In this document: positions 26,160-35,520 of the stretch, piece after piece
How positions within the stretch are numbered: position 1 is the first letter of the stretch
How the letters are laid out: every line of letters starts with the position of its first letter
Assembly (NCBI RefSeq): GCF_004216755.1
Contig: NZ_SGWZ01000003.1
Span: forward strand, 310,001-374,000
DNA length: 64,000 nucleotides
Source: Kerstersia gyiorum
GTDB lineage: Bacteria; Pseudomonadota; Gammaproteobacteria; Burkholderiales; Burkholderiaceae_B
Direction of reading: 5' to 3'
Translations under genes and position numbers: made by a program
The notes under the pieces: model-generated
What the model was told of the DNA's origin: nothing
Seen by the model: only the letters and a program-made list of their open reading frames with translations
Databases searched by the model: none

Positions 26160-26624
26160 ATGCCCGCCAAGCCCGCTGCCTTCCATCTCCACGACGTCTG
26201 GCAGTTTCCCTTGTGCCGCCTGCGCCCAGGCCCATGCATGCCTGGCTATGCCCGGCAATGGGGGGATGAATTACTCGCCTTGATGCAGCTGGCGCACCCT
26301 TTCATTCTGGTCTACCCCGATTTCACGGGCGAGGAAACGGCGCCTGACCGCCAGTATCGCGAACAATGGCTGCGCCACCACGGCGAACTGCTGTTGCGCT
26401 GGTGCCTGGCCCTGATCGTGGTCCGCAGCGGAAAGAAGCAAGCCGATGATGCCAGCCCTCGGGCGCAGTCCTCCCTGCAGCTGTTCGATGGCCTGGCGCT
26501 GCACCTGCATCACGCCGATTCGCCCTACCATGCCGCCCTGATCAGCCACCGACTGGCCGGCATGCAGCCGGCCCTGGTGCGCCGCAACCAGACCGCCGCC
26601 AGTGAGTGGCACAACGTCGGCTGA
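26160..26624 (+). CDS. Unknown protein at end of FUSC efflux operon
   Basis: 154 residues starting MPAKPAAFHLHDVW; GGAG sits 7 bases before this ATG. 29 bp after the nodT-like gene, so presumably in the same operon. No signal peptide or membrane segment is evident. Sequence is rich in His, Trp and Leu (QYREQWLRHHGELLLRWCLA; DGLALHLHHADSPYHAALIS). The N-terminal half speaks of a short soluble domain; I do not recognise the family. It converges with paaY. Confidence 0.7.
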   Translation: MPAKPAAFHLHDVWQFPLCRLRPGPCMPGYARQWGDELLALMQLAHPFILVYPDFTGEETAPDRQYREQWLRHHGELLLRWCLALIVVRSGKKQADDASPRAQSSLQLFDGLALHLHHADSPYHAALISHRLAGMQPALVRRNQTAASEWHNVG

Positions 26625-26635
26625 CGCGACGCGTC

Positions 26636-27259
26636 TCAAGCGCCCCGGCTGCGCTTGAGACGTTCGATCAATAAGGGGTCATAGGCCGGCGAACGTACCC
26701 GGCGGCGATCGGCTTGTACTTCGGCCAGCGGCGCTTCCAACTGCACCATACTGTCGGGCGCCTCCAGCGCCAGGCGCTGGTAGATCAGCGTACCCTCGCG
26801 TTTCCAGGCGATATCCTGCTCGGAAAGCTGGCGCACCACCCGCGCAGGCGAACCAAGCGCCAGGTGCCCGTCCGGGATTTCCATGCCGGCCTTGACGAAA
26901 GCCATGGCACCGACGATGGCATTGGCGCCTATTACCGCACGGTCCATGACCACCGAATTCATGCCTACCATGGCATTGCGCCCCACGGTGCAGCCGTGCA
27001 GGATGGCACCATGGCCGATATGCCCCTCCTCCGCCACGATGACGTCGGCATCGGGAAAACTATGGGCCACACAGTTGTCCTGGATGTTGGAACCAGCCTC
27101 CAGAACAATGCGGCCAAAGTCGCCGCGCAACACCGCGCCCGGCCCGACATAGCAGGCAGGCCCGATGATGACGTCGCCAATGAGCGTAGCCGACGGATGC
27201 AGCCACGCGCTCGGGTGCGCCACCGGCACCACGCCATCGAAAGAAAATATCTGTGCCAT
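26636..27259 (-). CDS. paaY: PaaY, hexapeptide-repeat thioesterase/carbonic-anhydrase-like protein
   Basis: 207 residues of left-handed beta-helix hexapeptide repeats (GDVIIGPACYVGPGAVLRGD, GHIGHGAILHGCTVGRNAMV) with metal-binding His in CVAHSFPD and IGHGAILHG, plus the PaaY-type C-terminal helical tail (about 165-207). PaaY is a gamma-carbonic-anhydrase homologue that acts as a thioesterase on dead-end CoA esters of ring-cleavage products. Last gene of the paaJABCDE...ZY run, 14 bp after paaZ. Confidence 0.92.
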   Translation of the reverse strand: MAQIFSFDGVVPVAHPSAWLHPSATLIGDVIIGPACYVGPGAVLRGDFGRIVLEAGSNIQDNCVAHSFPDADVIVAEEGHIGHGAILHGCTVGRNAMVGMNSVVMDRAVIGANAIVGAMAFVKAGMEIPDGHLALGSPARVVRQLSEQDIAWKREGTLIYQRLALEAPDSMVQLEAPLAEVQADRRRVRSPAYDPLLIERLKRSRGA

Positions 27260-27273
27260 GGCTGCGTTCCGCC

Positions 27274-29316
27274 TTATTGCCAGGCCTTGGCGACCATGGT
27301 CAGGACGTCATACTGGGCAACCAGCTTGCCGTCCTGATTGGTCACGATGCAATCCCAGCGAACTTCGCCATGTTCGGCGCTGCTGCGCGGGTTGATCTCC
27401 TTGCAGGTCAAGCGCACGCCCAGCGTATCGCCCGCGTATACCGGCGTCAGGAAGCGCAGGTTGTCCACGCCATAATTGGCCAGGACGGGGCCCGGCGCCG
27501 GGTCCACGAACAAGCCGGCAGCGAAGGAAACGATGAGATAGCCGTGGGCGACACGGCCATCGAAGAAGGGGTTGGCCTTGGCTGCCGCTTCGTCCATGTG
27601 CGCGTAGAAGGTATCACCGGTGAAATTGGCAAAGTGCTCGATGTCATCCAGCGTGACCGTGCGCTTGGCCGTCACCAGTTGATCGCCGATCTGCAGTTCC
27701 GCCAGCGACTTGCGGAACGGATGGCGGCCGTCGTTCTGCGCCGGTGCGCCGTCAAGCCAGCGTCCGGTCACGGCAGCCAGCAACGCCGGCGCACCCTGTA
27801 CGCCGGTGCGCTGCATGTAGTGCATGACGCTGCGCAGGCCGCCCAGTTCCTCGCCGCCGCCCGCGCGGCCCGGTCCGCCGTGCACCACGCCAGGCACGGG
27901 CGAACCGTGGCCAGTGGAGCTGCGCGCGCTGGCACGGTTGCCGATCATGACCCGGCCATGGTACGGGGCGATGCCCAGCACCACGGTCTCGGCCACGGCG
28001 GCATCATTGGTGAAGAGCGAGGCCACCAGGCTGCCCTGGCCACGGCGCACCAATTCAATGGCTTCATCCAGCGTGTCATAAGGCATGATGGTGCTGACAG
28101 GTCCGAACGCCTCGACTTCGTGCACCTTGCGGGCAGCCAGCGGCTGTTCGCACAGCAGAACCACCGGTGCATAGAAAGCGCTGCCAACCGTATCGGCCTG
28201 TGCGGCATCGCCCACGACGACGCGAGCCTCGGCCAGCAGTTCCTGCACGCGTTCCTGTACCTCGACGCGCTGATCGGGGCTGGCCAGCGGGCCCATGGTG
28301 ACGCCTTCGGTCGTAGGATTGCCCACCACAACCTTGGCCAGCGCGGCACGCAAGGCCTCGACCACGGCTTCGGTATGGGCGCGCGGCACGATCACGCGAC
28401 GGATGGCCGTGCACTTCTGCCCGGCCTTGGTGGTCATTTCGTTGACGACTTCGCGCACGAACAGCTTGAACTCTTCCGAATCCGGTCCGGCATCGGTCCC
28501 CAGCACGGAGGCATTCAGGCTGTCGGCCTCCATGTTGAAACGCACCGAATTGGCCACGATGGCGCGGCCGGTCTTGAGTTTGTGCCCGGTTGCCGCCGAA
28601 CCGGTGAATGTCACGACGTCCTGGCCGGCAACATGGTCCAGCAGATCGCCGGTGCTGCCGCAGATCAGTTGCAATGCGCCTTCGGGCAGCAGGCCCGTAT
28701 CGAGGATGCGGCGCACCATCAGCTCGGTCAGATAGGCCGTCTGGCTGGCGGGTTTCACAATGGCCGGCATCCCTGCCAGCCAGGTCGGAGCCAGTTTTTC
28801 CAGCATGCCCCAGCACGGGAAGTTGAACGCGTTGATATGCACCGCCACGCCTTGCAGCGGCGAGAGAATATGCTGCGCGCTGAAACTGCCATCCTTGGAC
28901 AGACGCTCTACCGTGCCATCAACCAGTACGCGAGTGTTGGGCAATTCACGACGACCCTTGGAGGCGTAGGACAGCAGGGTGCCAATACCGCCTTCGATGT
29001 CCACCCAGCTATCCACGCGCGTCGCGCCGGTACGCGAGGAAAGCGCATAGAGTTCTTCCTTCACTTCCAGCAACGCCAGGCCGATGGCCTTGATCATGCT
29101 GGCGCGCTCGTGGAAGGTCATGCCGCGCAGTGCCGCGCCACCCGCCTTGCGGCCATGCGCCAGGATGGCCTGGTAATCAAGGCCAGTGGCGTCGATCACG
29201 GCAACCGGTTCGCCGGTCGAGGCATCCAGCAGAGTCTGGCCCGTACCGGTGCCGGCGGTCCACTTGCCGCAGACATAGCTTTCCAGCCGGCGCGGGGAGT
29301 GAGTAGATGTGCTCAT
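27274..29316 (-). CDS. paaZ: PaaZ, oxepin-CoA hydrolase / semialdehyde dehydrogenase
   Basis: 680 residues, the length of E. coli PaaZ. Start ATG has AAGGAAAG upstream (MSTSTHSPRRLESYVCGKWT). N-terminal aldehyde dehydrogenase domain (about 1-520) with catalytic Cys in TKAGQKCTAIRRV; C-terminal MaoC-like (R)-hydratase domain (about 540-680; FANFTGDTFYAHMDEAAAKA, GRVAHGYLIVSFAAG). Hydrolyses the oxepin-CoA ring and oxidises the resulting aldehyde to 3-oxo-5,6-dehydrosuberyl-CoA. Separated from the upstream gene by 138 bp containing a small hairpin. Confidence 0.96.
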   Translation of the reverse strand: MSTSTHSPRRLESYVCGKWTAGTGTGQTLLDASTGEPVAVIDATGLDYQAILAHGRKAGGAALRGMTFHERASMIKAIGLALLEVKEELYALSSRTGATRVDSWVDIEGGIGTLLSYASKGRRELPNTRVLVDGTVERLSKDGSFSAQHILSPLQGVAVHINAFNFPCWGMLEKLAPTWLAGMPAIVKPASQTAYLTELMVRRILDTGLLPEGALQLICGSTGDLLDHVAGQDVVTFTGSAATGHKLKTGRAIVANSVRFNMEADSLNASVLGTDAGPDSEEFKLFVREVVNEMTTKAGQKCTAIRRVIVPRAHTEAVVEALRAALAKVVVGNPTTEGVTMGPLASPDQRVEVQERVQELLAEARVVVGDAAQADTVGSAFYAPVVLLCEQPLAARKVHEVEAFGPVSTIMPYDTLDEAIELVRRGQGSLVASLFTNDAAVAETVVLGIAPYHGRVMIGNRASARSSTGHGSPVPGVVHGGPGRAGGGEELGGLRSVMHYMQRTGVQGAPALLAAVTGRWLDGAPAQNDGRHPFRKSLAELQIGDQLVTAKRTVTLDDIEHFANFTGDTFYAHMDEAAAKANPFFDGRVAHGYLIVSFAAGLFVDPAPGPVLANYGVDNLRFLTPVYAGDTLGVRLTCKEINPRSSAEHGEVRWDCIVTNQDGKLVAQYDVLTMVAKAWQ

Positions 29317-29354
29317 GAAGCTTTCCTTCTTAATCCTGTTACAGGAAAAGCACA

Positions 29355-29371
29355 GGCAGCCAACGGCTGCC
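29355..29371 (-). repeat. Small hairpin between the paaA-like gene and paaZ
   Basis: Perfect 7-bp inverted repeat GGCAGCC-aac-GGCTGCC. On the minus strand it is followed by a short T-rich stretch, so it may partly terminate or stabilise mRNA ahead of paaZ. Role inferred. Confidence 0.4.
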
Positions 29372-29454
29372 CATGCCTTGTCAGTATGTGTCGTCGCCAC
29401 GCAACCGGAGCAGGCCAGAGAGCAGCCAGCCCCGTCTCATGGCTCGGCCCGTGG

Positions 29455-30207
29455 CTACAGTTCCAGCGCCGCCAGGCATTCGTCCAGCCGCTGCTCCCAG
29501 CGCGTGAGCAGGACTTCGTTAGGCTCGTGGCGCAGCCCGAAACGGGCCAGGGTGTCATAGCGCGCCGAACCGGCGTGGCCAAAGGTGGCAGCCACCCGCG
29601 GGCGCCAGTAGGCGATGGATGCCAAGGCATCGGCCCGGCCTTCGGGGTCGGCCACGATGCGTTCCAGGCCTTCCAGGCCCAGTTCCGCATGGCGCCGCTC
29701 ACGCGGCTCGATGTCACGGAAGACCTCGGCCAGCGGGCCGTAGGACACGCGCGTAAATTCCTCGAACTGGATGCCGGCCGCCAGGCCTTGCAGCACGTTC
29801 ATGACCACGGCATCGGTCCAGCCGGTGAAGGGGTAGTGGAACACCGACAGGCGCATATCGGCGCCATGGCGCGTCGTGCCGAGATCGGCGTCGCGCGCCA
29901 CGCGCGCCGCCCAGTCATGCTGGCGCTGGTAGCGTTCGACATCGGTGCCGAAGGTCTGCATGACGTTAAGCACGCGTTCGGCGTGGTCTGCCTTTTCCAG
30001 CGTGATGCGGCTAGCGGCGATGCGTTCGCGGATGCCGGGCGCGTAGTTGATCGACGCGGCAAAGCCTGCCGATGCCGCCAGTTCGCTATCCACGAAAGAG
30101 GACATCAGCCGCATCAGCTCGCCGCGGTAGCGAGGCGGCGCATTGCCTGGCGACGTCAGGACACCGCCCTGCGCCAGGTAGTCTTCGATATTCATGGTTT
30201 CGGACAT
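29455..30207 (-). CDS. Extra PaaA/PaaC-family ferritin-like protein in the paa operon
   Basis: 250 residues starting MSETMNIEDYL; GGGAGGAGA sits 6 bases before this ATG. It belongs to the PaaA/PaaC ferritin-like family (RYRGELMRLMSSFVDSELAA ... QGLAAGIQFEEFTRVSYGPL ... EPRERRHAELGLEGLERI). A metal-type ExxH motif is visible in ERRH, but the position of the first ExxH reads KADH, so a complete diiron site is doubtful. It is not PaaA (32993-33982) or PaaC (31885-32661), both present separately. Sits between paaE (24 bp) and paaZ; function unknown, perhaps an accessory subunit or a second oxygenase component. Confidence 0.8.
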   Translation of the reverse strand: MSETMNIEDYLAQGGVLTSPGNAPPRYRGELMRLMSSFVDSELAASAGFAASINYAPGIRERIAASRITLEKADHAERVLNVMQTFGTDVERYQRQHDWAARVARDADLGTTRHGADMRLSVFHYPFTGWTDAVVMNVLQGLAAGIQFEEFTRVSYGPLAEVFRDIEPRERRHAELGLEGLERIVADPEGRADALASIAYWRPRVAATFGHAGSARYDTLARFGLRHEPNEVLLTRWEQRLDECLAALEL

Positions 30208-30231
30208 GGATTGTCTCCTCCCGCCGCTCAT

Positions 30232-31308
30232 TTATTCATCGAAACTGACGACCACACGGTCGCTCAGCGGGAAGCCCTGGCAGCTCAGCACATAGCCCTG
30301 TTCGACTTCGTAGTCTTCCAGCGCATGGTTGATCGCCATTTCGACTTCACCTTCCAGCACCTTGCACTTGCAGGTGGAGCAAACCCCCGCCTTGCAGGCA
30401 TAAGGCGCATCCATGCTGTTTTCCAGCGCCGCATCCAGGATGCTCTGGCCCTGCTTGGGGAAGTTGAAGCTGCGCACCACGCCATCCAGCGTGACTGTGG
30501 CGTCGCATACACCGACATTGGCGGTCGCCGCAGCCGAATTTTCCTTGCGGCGCGCCTTGCCCGGCTGGGCCGAGGCGAACAATTCGAACTTGATGCGTTC
30601 CTTGGGCATGCCGTTGCCCGCCAACGCATCGGCGATAGCCAGCATCATGGGCTCCGGACCACAGATGAACGCAGTATGCACCGACTTCAGGTCGATCCAG
30701 CGACGGAACAGTTCGTCGCATTTCTGGCGGTCCAGGTGACCGGTGAACAGGTCGATTTCCTGGCCTTCGCTGTTGAACACGTGAATGACTGAGAACCGGC
30801 CCAGGTATTCATTCTTGAGGTCTTCGAGTTCCTCGCGGAACATCACCGTGCTGATCTGGCGATTGGCATAGACCAGCGTGAAGCTGGACTTGGGTTCACG
30901 CGCCAGCGTGCTCTTGATGATGGACAGCACCGGCGTGATGCCGCTACCGCCTGCAAAACCCAGGTAATGGCGGGCATTGTCGGGTTCGAGCGGAATATGA
31001 AAGCTGCCCATCGGCGGCATGGCTTCCAGGACTTCGCCCGGCTTGAGCTCGGTATTGGCCCAGCTGGAGAATGCCCCGCCATCCACGCGCTTGATGCCGA
31101 CGCGCAAGGCGCCTTCATCCAGCCCGGAACAGATGGAATAGGAGCGGCGCAACTCATCGCCGTCGAATGCGCGACGGAAGGTCAGATACTGGCCCGGAAT
31201 GAAATTGAACAGTTCGCCGTCTTCCGCGCGCGGCTTGAGCGTCACGACGACGGCGTCACGCGTTTCGCGGCGCACGTCGACAACTTGCAAGGGGTGAAAG
31301 CGTGCCAT
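30232..31308 (-). CDS. paaE: PaaE, phenylacetyl-CoA epoxidase reductase
   Basis: 358 residues. N-terminal FAD domain (RRSYSICSGL), NAD domain (GFAGGSGITPVLSIIKSTL; CGPEPMM) and a C-terminal plant-type [2Fe-2S] domain with ACKAGVCSTCKCKV and a distal Cys in VLSCQGFP. Transfers electrons from NADPH to the PaaA diiron centre. 37 bp after paaD. Confidence 0.97.
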   Translation of the reverse strand: MARFHPLQVVDVRRETRDAVVVTLKPRAEDGELFNFIPGQYLTFRRAFDGDELRRSYSICSGLDEGALRVGIKRVDGGAFSSWANTELKPGEVLEAMPPMGSFHIPLEPDNARHYLGFAGGSGITPVLSIIKSTLAREPKSSFTLVYANRQISTVMFREELEDLKNEYLGRFSVIHVFNSEGQEIDLFTGHLDRQKCDELFRRWIDLKSVHTAFICGPEPMMLAIADALAGNGMPKERIKFELFASAQPGKARRKENSAAATANVGVCDATVTLDGVVRSFNFPKQGQSILDAALENSMDAPYACKAGVCSTCKCKVLEGEVEMAINHALEDYEVEQGYVLSCQGFPLSDRVVVSFDE

Positions 31309-31345
31309 GGTCTCCTCGCTGGCTAGGCTTCTCTATGCATTTGGT

Positions 31346-31873
31346 TCAAATGCACTTGAAATAATCAAAAGGCTCCAGGCAATCCAGGCAGCGGTAGCTG
31401 GCCTTGCATGGTGTGGAGCCGAACTGGCTGACCCTGGCGGTGTGTTTGGAACCACAGTGCGGACAGGTAACGGACGGGCCGTTTTCCTGGCGCAGCCAGA
31501 TCCGCTTGCCCGCGCCGGCCGCAGCCGCATCGCCGGCCTCTTCCACCGGCGGCGCGATGCCATAGCCACGCAGGCTTTCCCTGGCCTTGTCACTCATCCA
31601 GTCGGATGTCCAGGGAGGCGAGAGCTGGCGCTCCAGACGCAGGTCAGTCACGCCATGGGCCCGCAGCGCCGCTTCGATATCTTCATTGATGACGGTCGTG
31701 GCCGGGCAACCCGAGTAGGTCGGTGTCACCACCACCACCAGGGTCTCCCCGTCGTAGCGGACGTCGCGGATGATGCCCAGATCCACCAGTGAAATCACGG
31801 GAATCTCGGGATCAGGCACGCCTTCCAGCCACTGCCATACCTGCTCGATTTCGGGACGCGACAGGATATCCAT
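31346..31873 (-). CDS. paaD: PaaD, epoxidase maturation protein
   Basis: 175 residues. N-terminal MIP18/DUF59 domain (VPDPEIPVISLVDLGIIRDV, TPTYSGCPAT) and a C-terminal zinc-ribbon-like region with CPHCGS and CLDC pairs. Thought to deliver Fe-S or metal to the phenylacetyl-CoA epoxidase complex. 11 bp after paaC. Confidence 0.96.
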   Translation of the reverse strand: MDILSRPEIEQVWQWLEGVPDPEIPVISLVDLGIIRDVRYDGETLVVVVTPTYSGCPATTVINEDIEAALRAHGVTDLRLERQLSPPWTSDWMSDKARESLRGYGIAPPVEEAGDAAAAGAGKRIWLRQENGPSVTCPHCGSKHTARVSQFGSTPCKASYRCLDCLEPFDYFKCI

Positions 31874-31884
31874 GGCGCGCTCCG

Positions 31885-32661
31885 CTACCAGGTGCAGCCG
31901 GGGTAGGCGCGTTGCAGGAACTGCATTTCCGCCAGGATGAAGCCCAGGTGTTCGGTGTGGCGCCCCTGCTTGCCGCCACGGTGGGCATAGGTACTGTCCG
32001 GCACCTTCAGCGTGGCCTGCTCCATCACGTCGCGCACGGTCTGCATCCAGGCGTCGCGCAGCGATGCAGGCGCCGGCGCAATGCCGGCCTGCGCCACTTC
32101 GTCATCACAGGCATCGCCCAGGAACATTTCCCCGGTGTACGACCACAGGTCATCCAGCGCGGTCTGCATGCGTTTGTGGCTTTCGGCCGTGCCATCGCCC
32201 AGGCGGATCACCATTTCACTGGTACGGTCCAGGTGATAGCTGACTTCCTTGATGGCCTTGCCAGCAATTTCCGCGACGCGCGCATCACTGGATTCCAGCA
32301 GGGCTTCGAGTTGCAGGATGTGCCAGGCATCGAACAGGAACTGGCGCATCAGCGTATGTGCGTAGTCACCGTTGGGTTGTTCGACCAGCAGCAGGTTGCG
32401 GAATGCCACGGCGTCGCGCAGGTAGGCAAGATCGTCTGCAGTCCGTCCTTCGTCTTCGACTTCAGCAGCCAGTCCCAGCCAGAACTGCGTCTGCCCGATC
32501 AGGTCCAGCGCCACGTTGGCCATGGCGATGTCTTCTTCCAGGACGGGCGAATGTCCGCACCATTCCGAAATGCGGTGCCCGAGAATCAGCGTGCTATCGC
32601 CCATGCGCAGCAGGAATTCGCGCAGCGCCTGGGTCGAGGCTTGTTGGACGATGGTAGTCAT
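31885..32661 (-). CDS. paaC: PaaC, epoxidase structural subunit
   Basis: 258 residues, ferritin-like fold without catalytic metal (LGHRISEWCGHSPVLEEDIA, VALDLIGQTQFWLGLAAEVE). Pairs with PaaA to form the catalytic core of the phenylacetyl-CoA epoxidase. Its ATG overlaps the paaB stop by one base (TAATG), implying coupled translation at 1:1. Confidence 0.96.
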   Translation of the reverse strand: MTTIVQQASTQALREFLLRMGDSTLILGHRISEWCGHSPVLEEDIAMANVALDLIGQTQFWLGLAAEVEDEGRTADDLAYLRDAVAFRNLLLVEQPNGDYAHTLMRQFLFDAWHILQLEALLESSDARVAEIAGKAIKEVSYHLDRTSEMVIRLGDGTAESHKRMQTALDDLWSYTGEMFLGDACDDEVAQAGIAPAPASLRDAWMQTVRDVMEQATLKVPDSTYAHRGGKQGRHTEHLGFILAEMQFLQRAYPGCTW

Positions 32662-32945
32662 TACATGTGCCCCACTTCTTCAGGAATTTTGAAAAAGGTC
32701 GGGTGACGATAGACCTTGGAGTTGGACGGTTCGAACAGCGGGCCCTTCTTGGAAGGAACGCTGGCGACGATGTCGTCCGACTTCACTGCCCAGATGCTGA
32801 CGCCCTCATTGCGGCGCGTATAGACATCGCGGGCGTTGTTGATCGCCATCTCGGCGTCCGGCGCATGCAGGCTGCCGACGTGACGATGGTTCAGGCCGTG
32901 CTGGCCACGGATGAAGATTTCCCACAGGGGCCATTCTTGCGACAT
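32661..32945 (-). CDS. paaB: PaaB, epoxidase small subunit
   Basis: 94 residues from the ATG with GGAGC upstream (MSQEWPLWEIFIRGQHG); the frame runs 54 codons further up without a matching homologous start. Motifs HRHVGSLHAPDAEMAINNAR and YTRRNEGVSIWAV are typical. Bridges PaaAC dimers in the epoxidase. Confidence 0.96.
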   Translation of the reverse strand: MSQEWPLWEIFIRGQHGLNHRHVGSLHAPDAEMAINNARDVYTRRNEGVSIWAVKSDDIVASVPSKKGPLFEPSNSKVYRHPTFFKIPEEVGHM

Positions 32946-32992
32946 GATGATTTGCTCCAAATAGTTTTTTCGATGTATCCGGGGCTGGCGCG

Positions 32993-33982
32993 TCAGGCGG
33001 CCAGCTTGCGCAGGCGTTGCTTGTCGGCATGCGCAGCCAGGCCCTCGCGGAACCAGGCGCCGTCTTCCCATGCCTTGACGCGCGCGCCCAGGCGTTCGCG
33101 GTTGCACGGGCCGTTGCCGGCGAGCACTTCGAAAAACTCATTCCAATCGGGCTCGGAGAAGTCATGCGCACCGCGCTCTTCGTTCCAGACCAGGTTCTCG
33201 TCCGGAATGGTCAGGCCCAGGTACTTGGCCTGCGGCACGGTCTGGTCAACGAATTTCTGGCGCAGCTCATCGTTGGTATTGATCTTGATCTTCCAGGCCA
33301 TGGATTGCGCCGAGTGGACCGAATCCTTGTCGGACGGCCCGAACATCATCAACGCCGGGTACCAGAAGCGGTTCAGCGCATCCTGGGCCATGGCTTTCTG
33401 TTCGGGGCTGCCGGCGCACATCTTCATCATGATGTCGTAGCCCTGACGCTGGTGGAAGCTTTCTTCCTTGCAGATGCGGATCATGGCGCGGCTGTACGGG
33501 CCATAGGACGTGCGTTGCAGCGGCACCTGGTTCATGATGGCGGCGCCGTCAACCAGCCAGCCCACTGCGCCGATGTCGGCCCAGTTCAGCGTCGGGTAGT
33601 TGAAGATGGAGGAATACTTCATCTTGCCCGCGTGCAGCAGCTCGACCAGTTCGTCGCGGCTGACACCGAGCGTTTCGGCCGCACAGTACAGGTACAGGCC
33701 ATGGCCGGCCTCATCCTGCACCTTGGCCAGCAGGATGGCCTTGCGCTCCAGCGTGGGCGCACGCGTGATCCAGTTGCCTTCAGGCAGCTGGCCCACCACT
33801 TCCGAGTGGGCGTGCTGGCCAACCTGGCGGATCAAAGTCTTGCGATAGGCTTCGGGCATCCATTCCTTGGGCTCGATTTTTTCGCCACGCTCGATGCGCG
33901 CCATGAACTCGCGTTCCTGTTCCGACATTTCTTCGACGCTGCGCACGCGATCGCTGTCGGTCTTAATCATTTGTGCATACAT
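32993..33982 (-). CDS. paaA: PaaA, phenylacetyl-CoA epoxidase catalytic subunit
   Basis: 329 residues. Diiron monooxygenase with both ExxH ligand pairs visible, EAGH in [13 protein letters not shown] and ESFH in [11 protein letters not shown]. Forms ring-1,2-epoxyphenylacetyl-CoA from phenylacetyl-CoA and O2. Second gene of the operon after the thiolase (42 bp). Full family length and strongly conserved. Confidence 0.97.
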   Translation of the reverse strand: MYAQMIKTDSDRVRSVEEMSEQEREFMARIERGEKIEPKEWMPEAYRKTLIRQVGQHAHSEVVGQLPEGNWITRAPTLERKAILLAKVQDEAGHGLYLYCAAETLGVSRDELVELLHAGKMKYSSIFNYPTLNWADIGAVGWLVDGAAIMNQVPLQRTSYGPYSRAMIRICKEESFHQRQGYDIMMKMCAGSPEQKAMAQDALNRFWYPALMMFGPSDKDSVHSAQSMAWKIKINTNDELRQKFVDQTVPQAKYLGLTIPDENLVWNEERGAHDFSEPDWNEFFEVLAGNGPCNRERLGARVKAWEDGAWFREGLAAHADKQRLRKLAA

Positions 33983-34024
33983 GGTCTGGCCTCCGTACCT
34001 TGATAGGCTTTAATTAAGGGGCTT

Positions 34025-35230
34025 TCAAACACGCTCGATAATCATCGCGATACCCTGCCCCACGCCGATGCACATGGTGCACAGCGCATAGCGGCCGCCC
34101 TGGCGGCGCAGCTGGTAGGCAGCGGTGGTCGCCAGGCGAGCGCCGCTCATGCCGAGCGGATGGCCGATGGCAATCGCGCCGCCGTTCGGGTTGACGTGCC
34201 CGGCGTCATCGGGCAAGCCCAGCTGACGCAGCACGGCCAATGCCTGGGAAGCAAAGGCTTCATTCAGTTCGATCAGGTCCATGTCCTTGATGGACAGGCC
34301 GGCGCGCTGCAGCACGCGGCGGCTGGCCTCTACCGGGCCAATACCCATGACGCGGGGCTCGACACCCGCGGCCGCCATGGCGACCACACGCGCCAGCGGG
34401 CGCATGCCCTGCTGTTGCGCTGCCGCCTCGGAAGCGATGACCAATGCACAGGCGCCGTCGTTCACGCCCGAGGCGTTGCCTGCGGTGACGGTCAGGCCGG
34501 CGCCATTGACGCCCTTGAGGCGCGCAAGCTGTTCCAGGCTGGTGCCGGGACGCGGATGCTCATCGCGCTCGACGATGATGGCGTCGCCCTTTTTCTGCGG
34601 AATGGTGACCGGTACGATTTCTTCGGCAAAGATGCCGGCTTCGTTGGCCGCGGCCCAGCGGGCCTGGCTGCGCACGGCAAAGGCATCCTGGTCGTCACGG
34701 CTGATGCCGAAGTCTGCCGCGACGTTATCCGCCGTTTGCGGCATGGTATCGACGCCGAACTCGGCCTTCATTTTCGGGTTGACGAAGCGCCAGCCGATGG
34801 TGGTGTCATAAACAGCATTGGCACGGGAGAAGGCGCTTTCGGCTTTGGGCATGACGAAGGGCGCGCGGCTCATGCTTTCAACGCCGCCAGCAACGACGAA
34901 GTCGCAATCGCCGGCACGAATGGAGCGCGCGGCCAGGCCGACCGCATCCAGACCGGAGCCACACAGGCGGTTCACGGTGGTGGCCGGAACGCCGATAGGC
35001 ATGCCCGACAGCAGGACGGCCATGCGGGCGACGTTGCGGTTGTCTTCGCCTGCCTGGTTGGCACAGCCGAAGATGAGATCGTCAACTTTGGACCAGTCGG
35101 CATTCGGGTGGCGTTGCATGAGCGCCGCCAGCGGTACGGCGGCCAGATCATCGGCGCGGACCGAGGACAGGGCGCCGCCATAGCGCCCAACGGGCGTGCG
35201 TACGGCATCACAGATAAAAGCTTCCGTCAT
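34025..35230 (-). CDS. paaJ: 3-oxoadipyl-CoA / 3-oxo-5,6-dehydrosuberyl-CoA thiolase
   Basis: 401 residues. Thiolase with nucleophilic Cys in TVNRLCGSGLDAV, the ELNEAFASQ loop, catalytic His in GGAIAIGHPLGMSGAR and second Cys in LCTMCIGVGQG. Performs the thiolytic steps of the phenylacetate pathway (and can serve beta-ketoadipate, so pcaF is an alternative name). First gene of the minus-strand paa operon, directly downstream of a PaaR-type operator at 35270-35285. Confidence 0.94.
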   Translation of the reverse strand: MTEAFICDAVRTPVGRYGGALSSVRADDLAAVPLAALMQRHPNADWSKVDDLIFGCANQAGEDNRNVARMAVLLSGMPIGVPATTVNRLCGSGLDAVGLAARSIRAGDCDFVVAGGVESMSRAPFVMPKAESAFSRANAVYDTTIGWRFVNPKMKAEFGVDTMPQTADNVAADFGISRDDQDAFAVRSQARWAAANEAGIFAEEIVPVTIPQKKGDAIIVERDEHPRPGTSLEQLARLKGVNGAGLTVTAGNASGVNDGACALVIASEAAAQQQGMRPLARVVAMAAAGVEPRVMGIGPVEASRRVLQRAGLSIKDMDLIELNEAFASQALAVLRQLGLPDDAGHVNPNGGAIAIGHPLGMSGARLATTAAYQLRRQGGRYALCTMCIGVGQGIAMIIERV

Positions 35231-35269
35231 GGATTCCTTCTCCCTGGTTGGCCGGAGCAGCCATTCGCT

Positions 35270-35285
35270 GACCGACCGGACGGTT
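35270..35285. promoter_or_regulatory. PaaR-type operator in front of the paaJABCDE operon
   Basis: GACCGACCGGACGGTT, holding ACCGnCCGGnCGGT, a perfect palindrome apart from the two n positions. The identical 16 bases recur at 45789-45804. Position 40 bp before the paaJ start fits a repressor site for the TetR regulator encoded at 49113. That TetR-type PaaR proteins control paa genes in betaproteobacteria is established; use of these sites here is inferred. Confidence 0.75.
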
Positions 35286-35520
35286 ATAGTATTCTCTATG
35301 TGCTATTAAGCACCGAAAAGCATCACAATTCAATAGGGGTTTCCGATTAATTTGTAATGTTTCAGTATGATGAAGCTGTTGTGGATGTGGTGTTTACGGG
35401 AGAGGCGCTGGTTGGCTGGTACAGGTGACCGAGGCAAGGCGTAGTGGGTCATCGGGGACAGGCGGCAGATCGCAAGCGCACATGGTCATGCCAGAACTGA
35501 TATAGGGACAAGTGCCATAG

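Noticed and set aside
27253..30792. 1179-codon open frame on the plus strand
   Set aside because: It is antisense to paaZ, the PaaA-like gene and paaE, His/Arg/Gln-rich without domains, a typical shadow in high-GC DNA.
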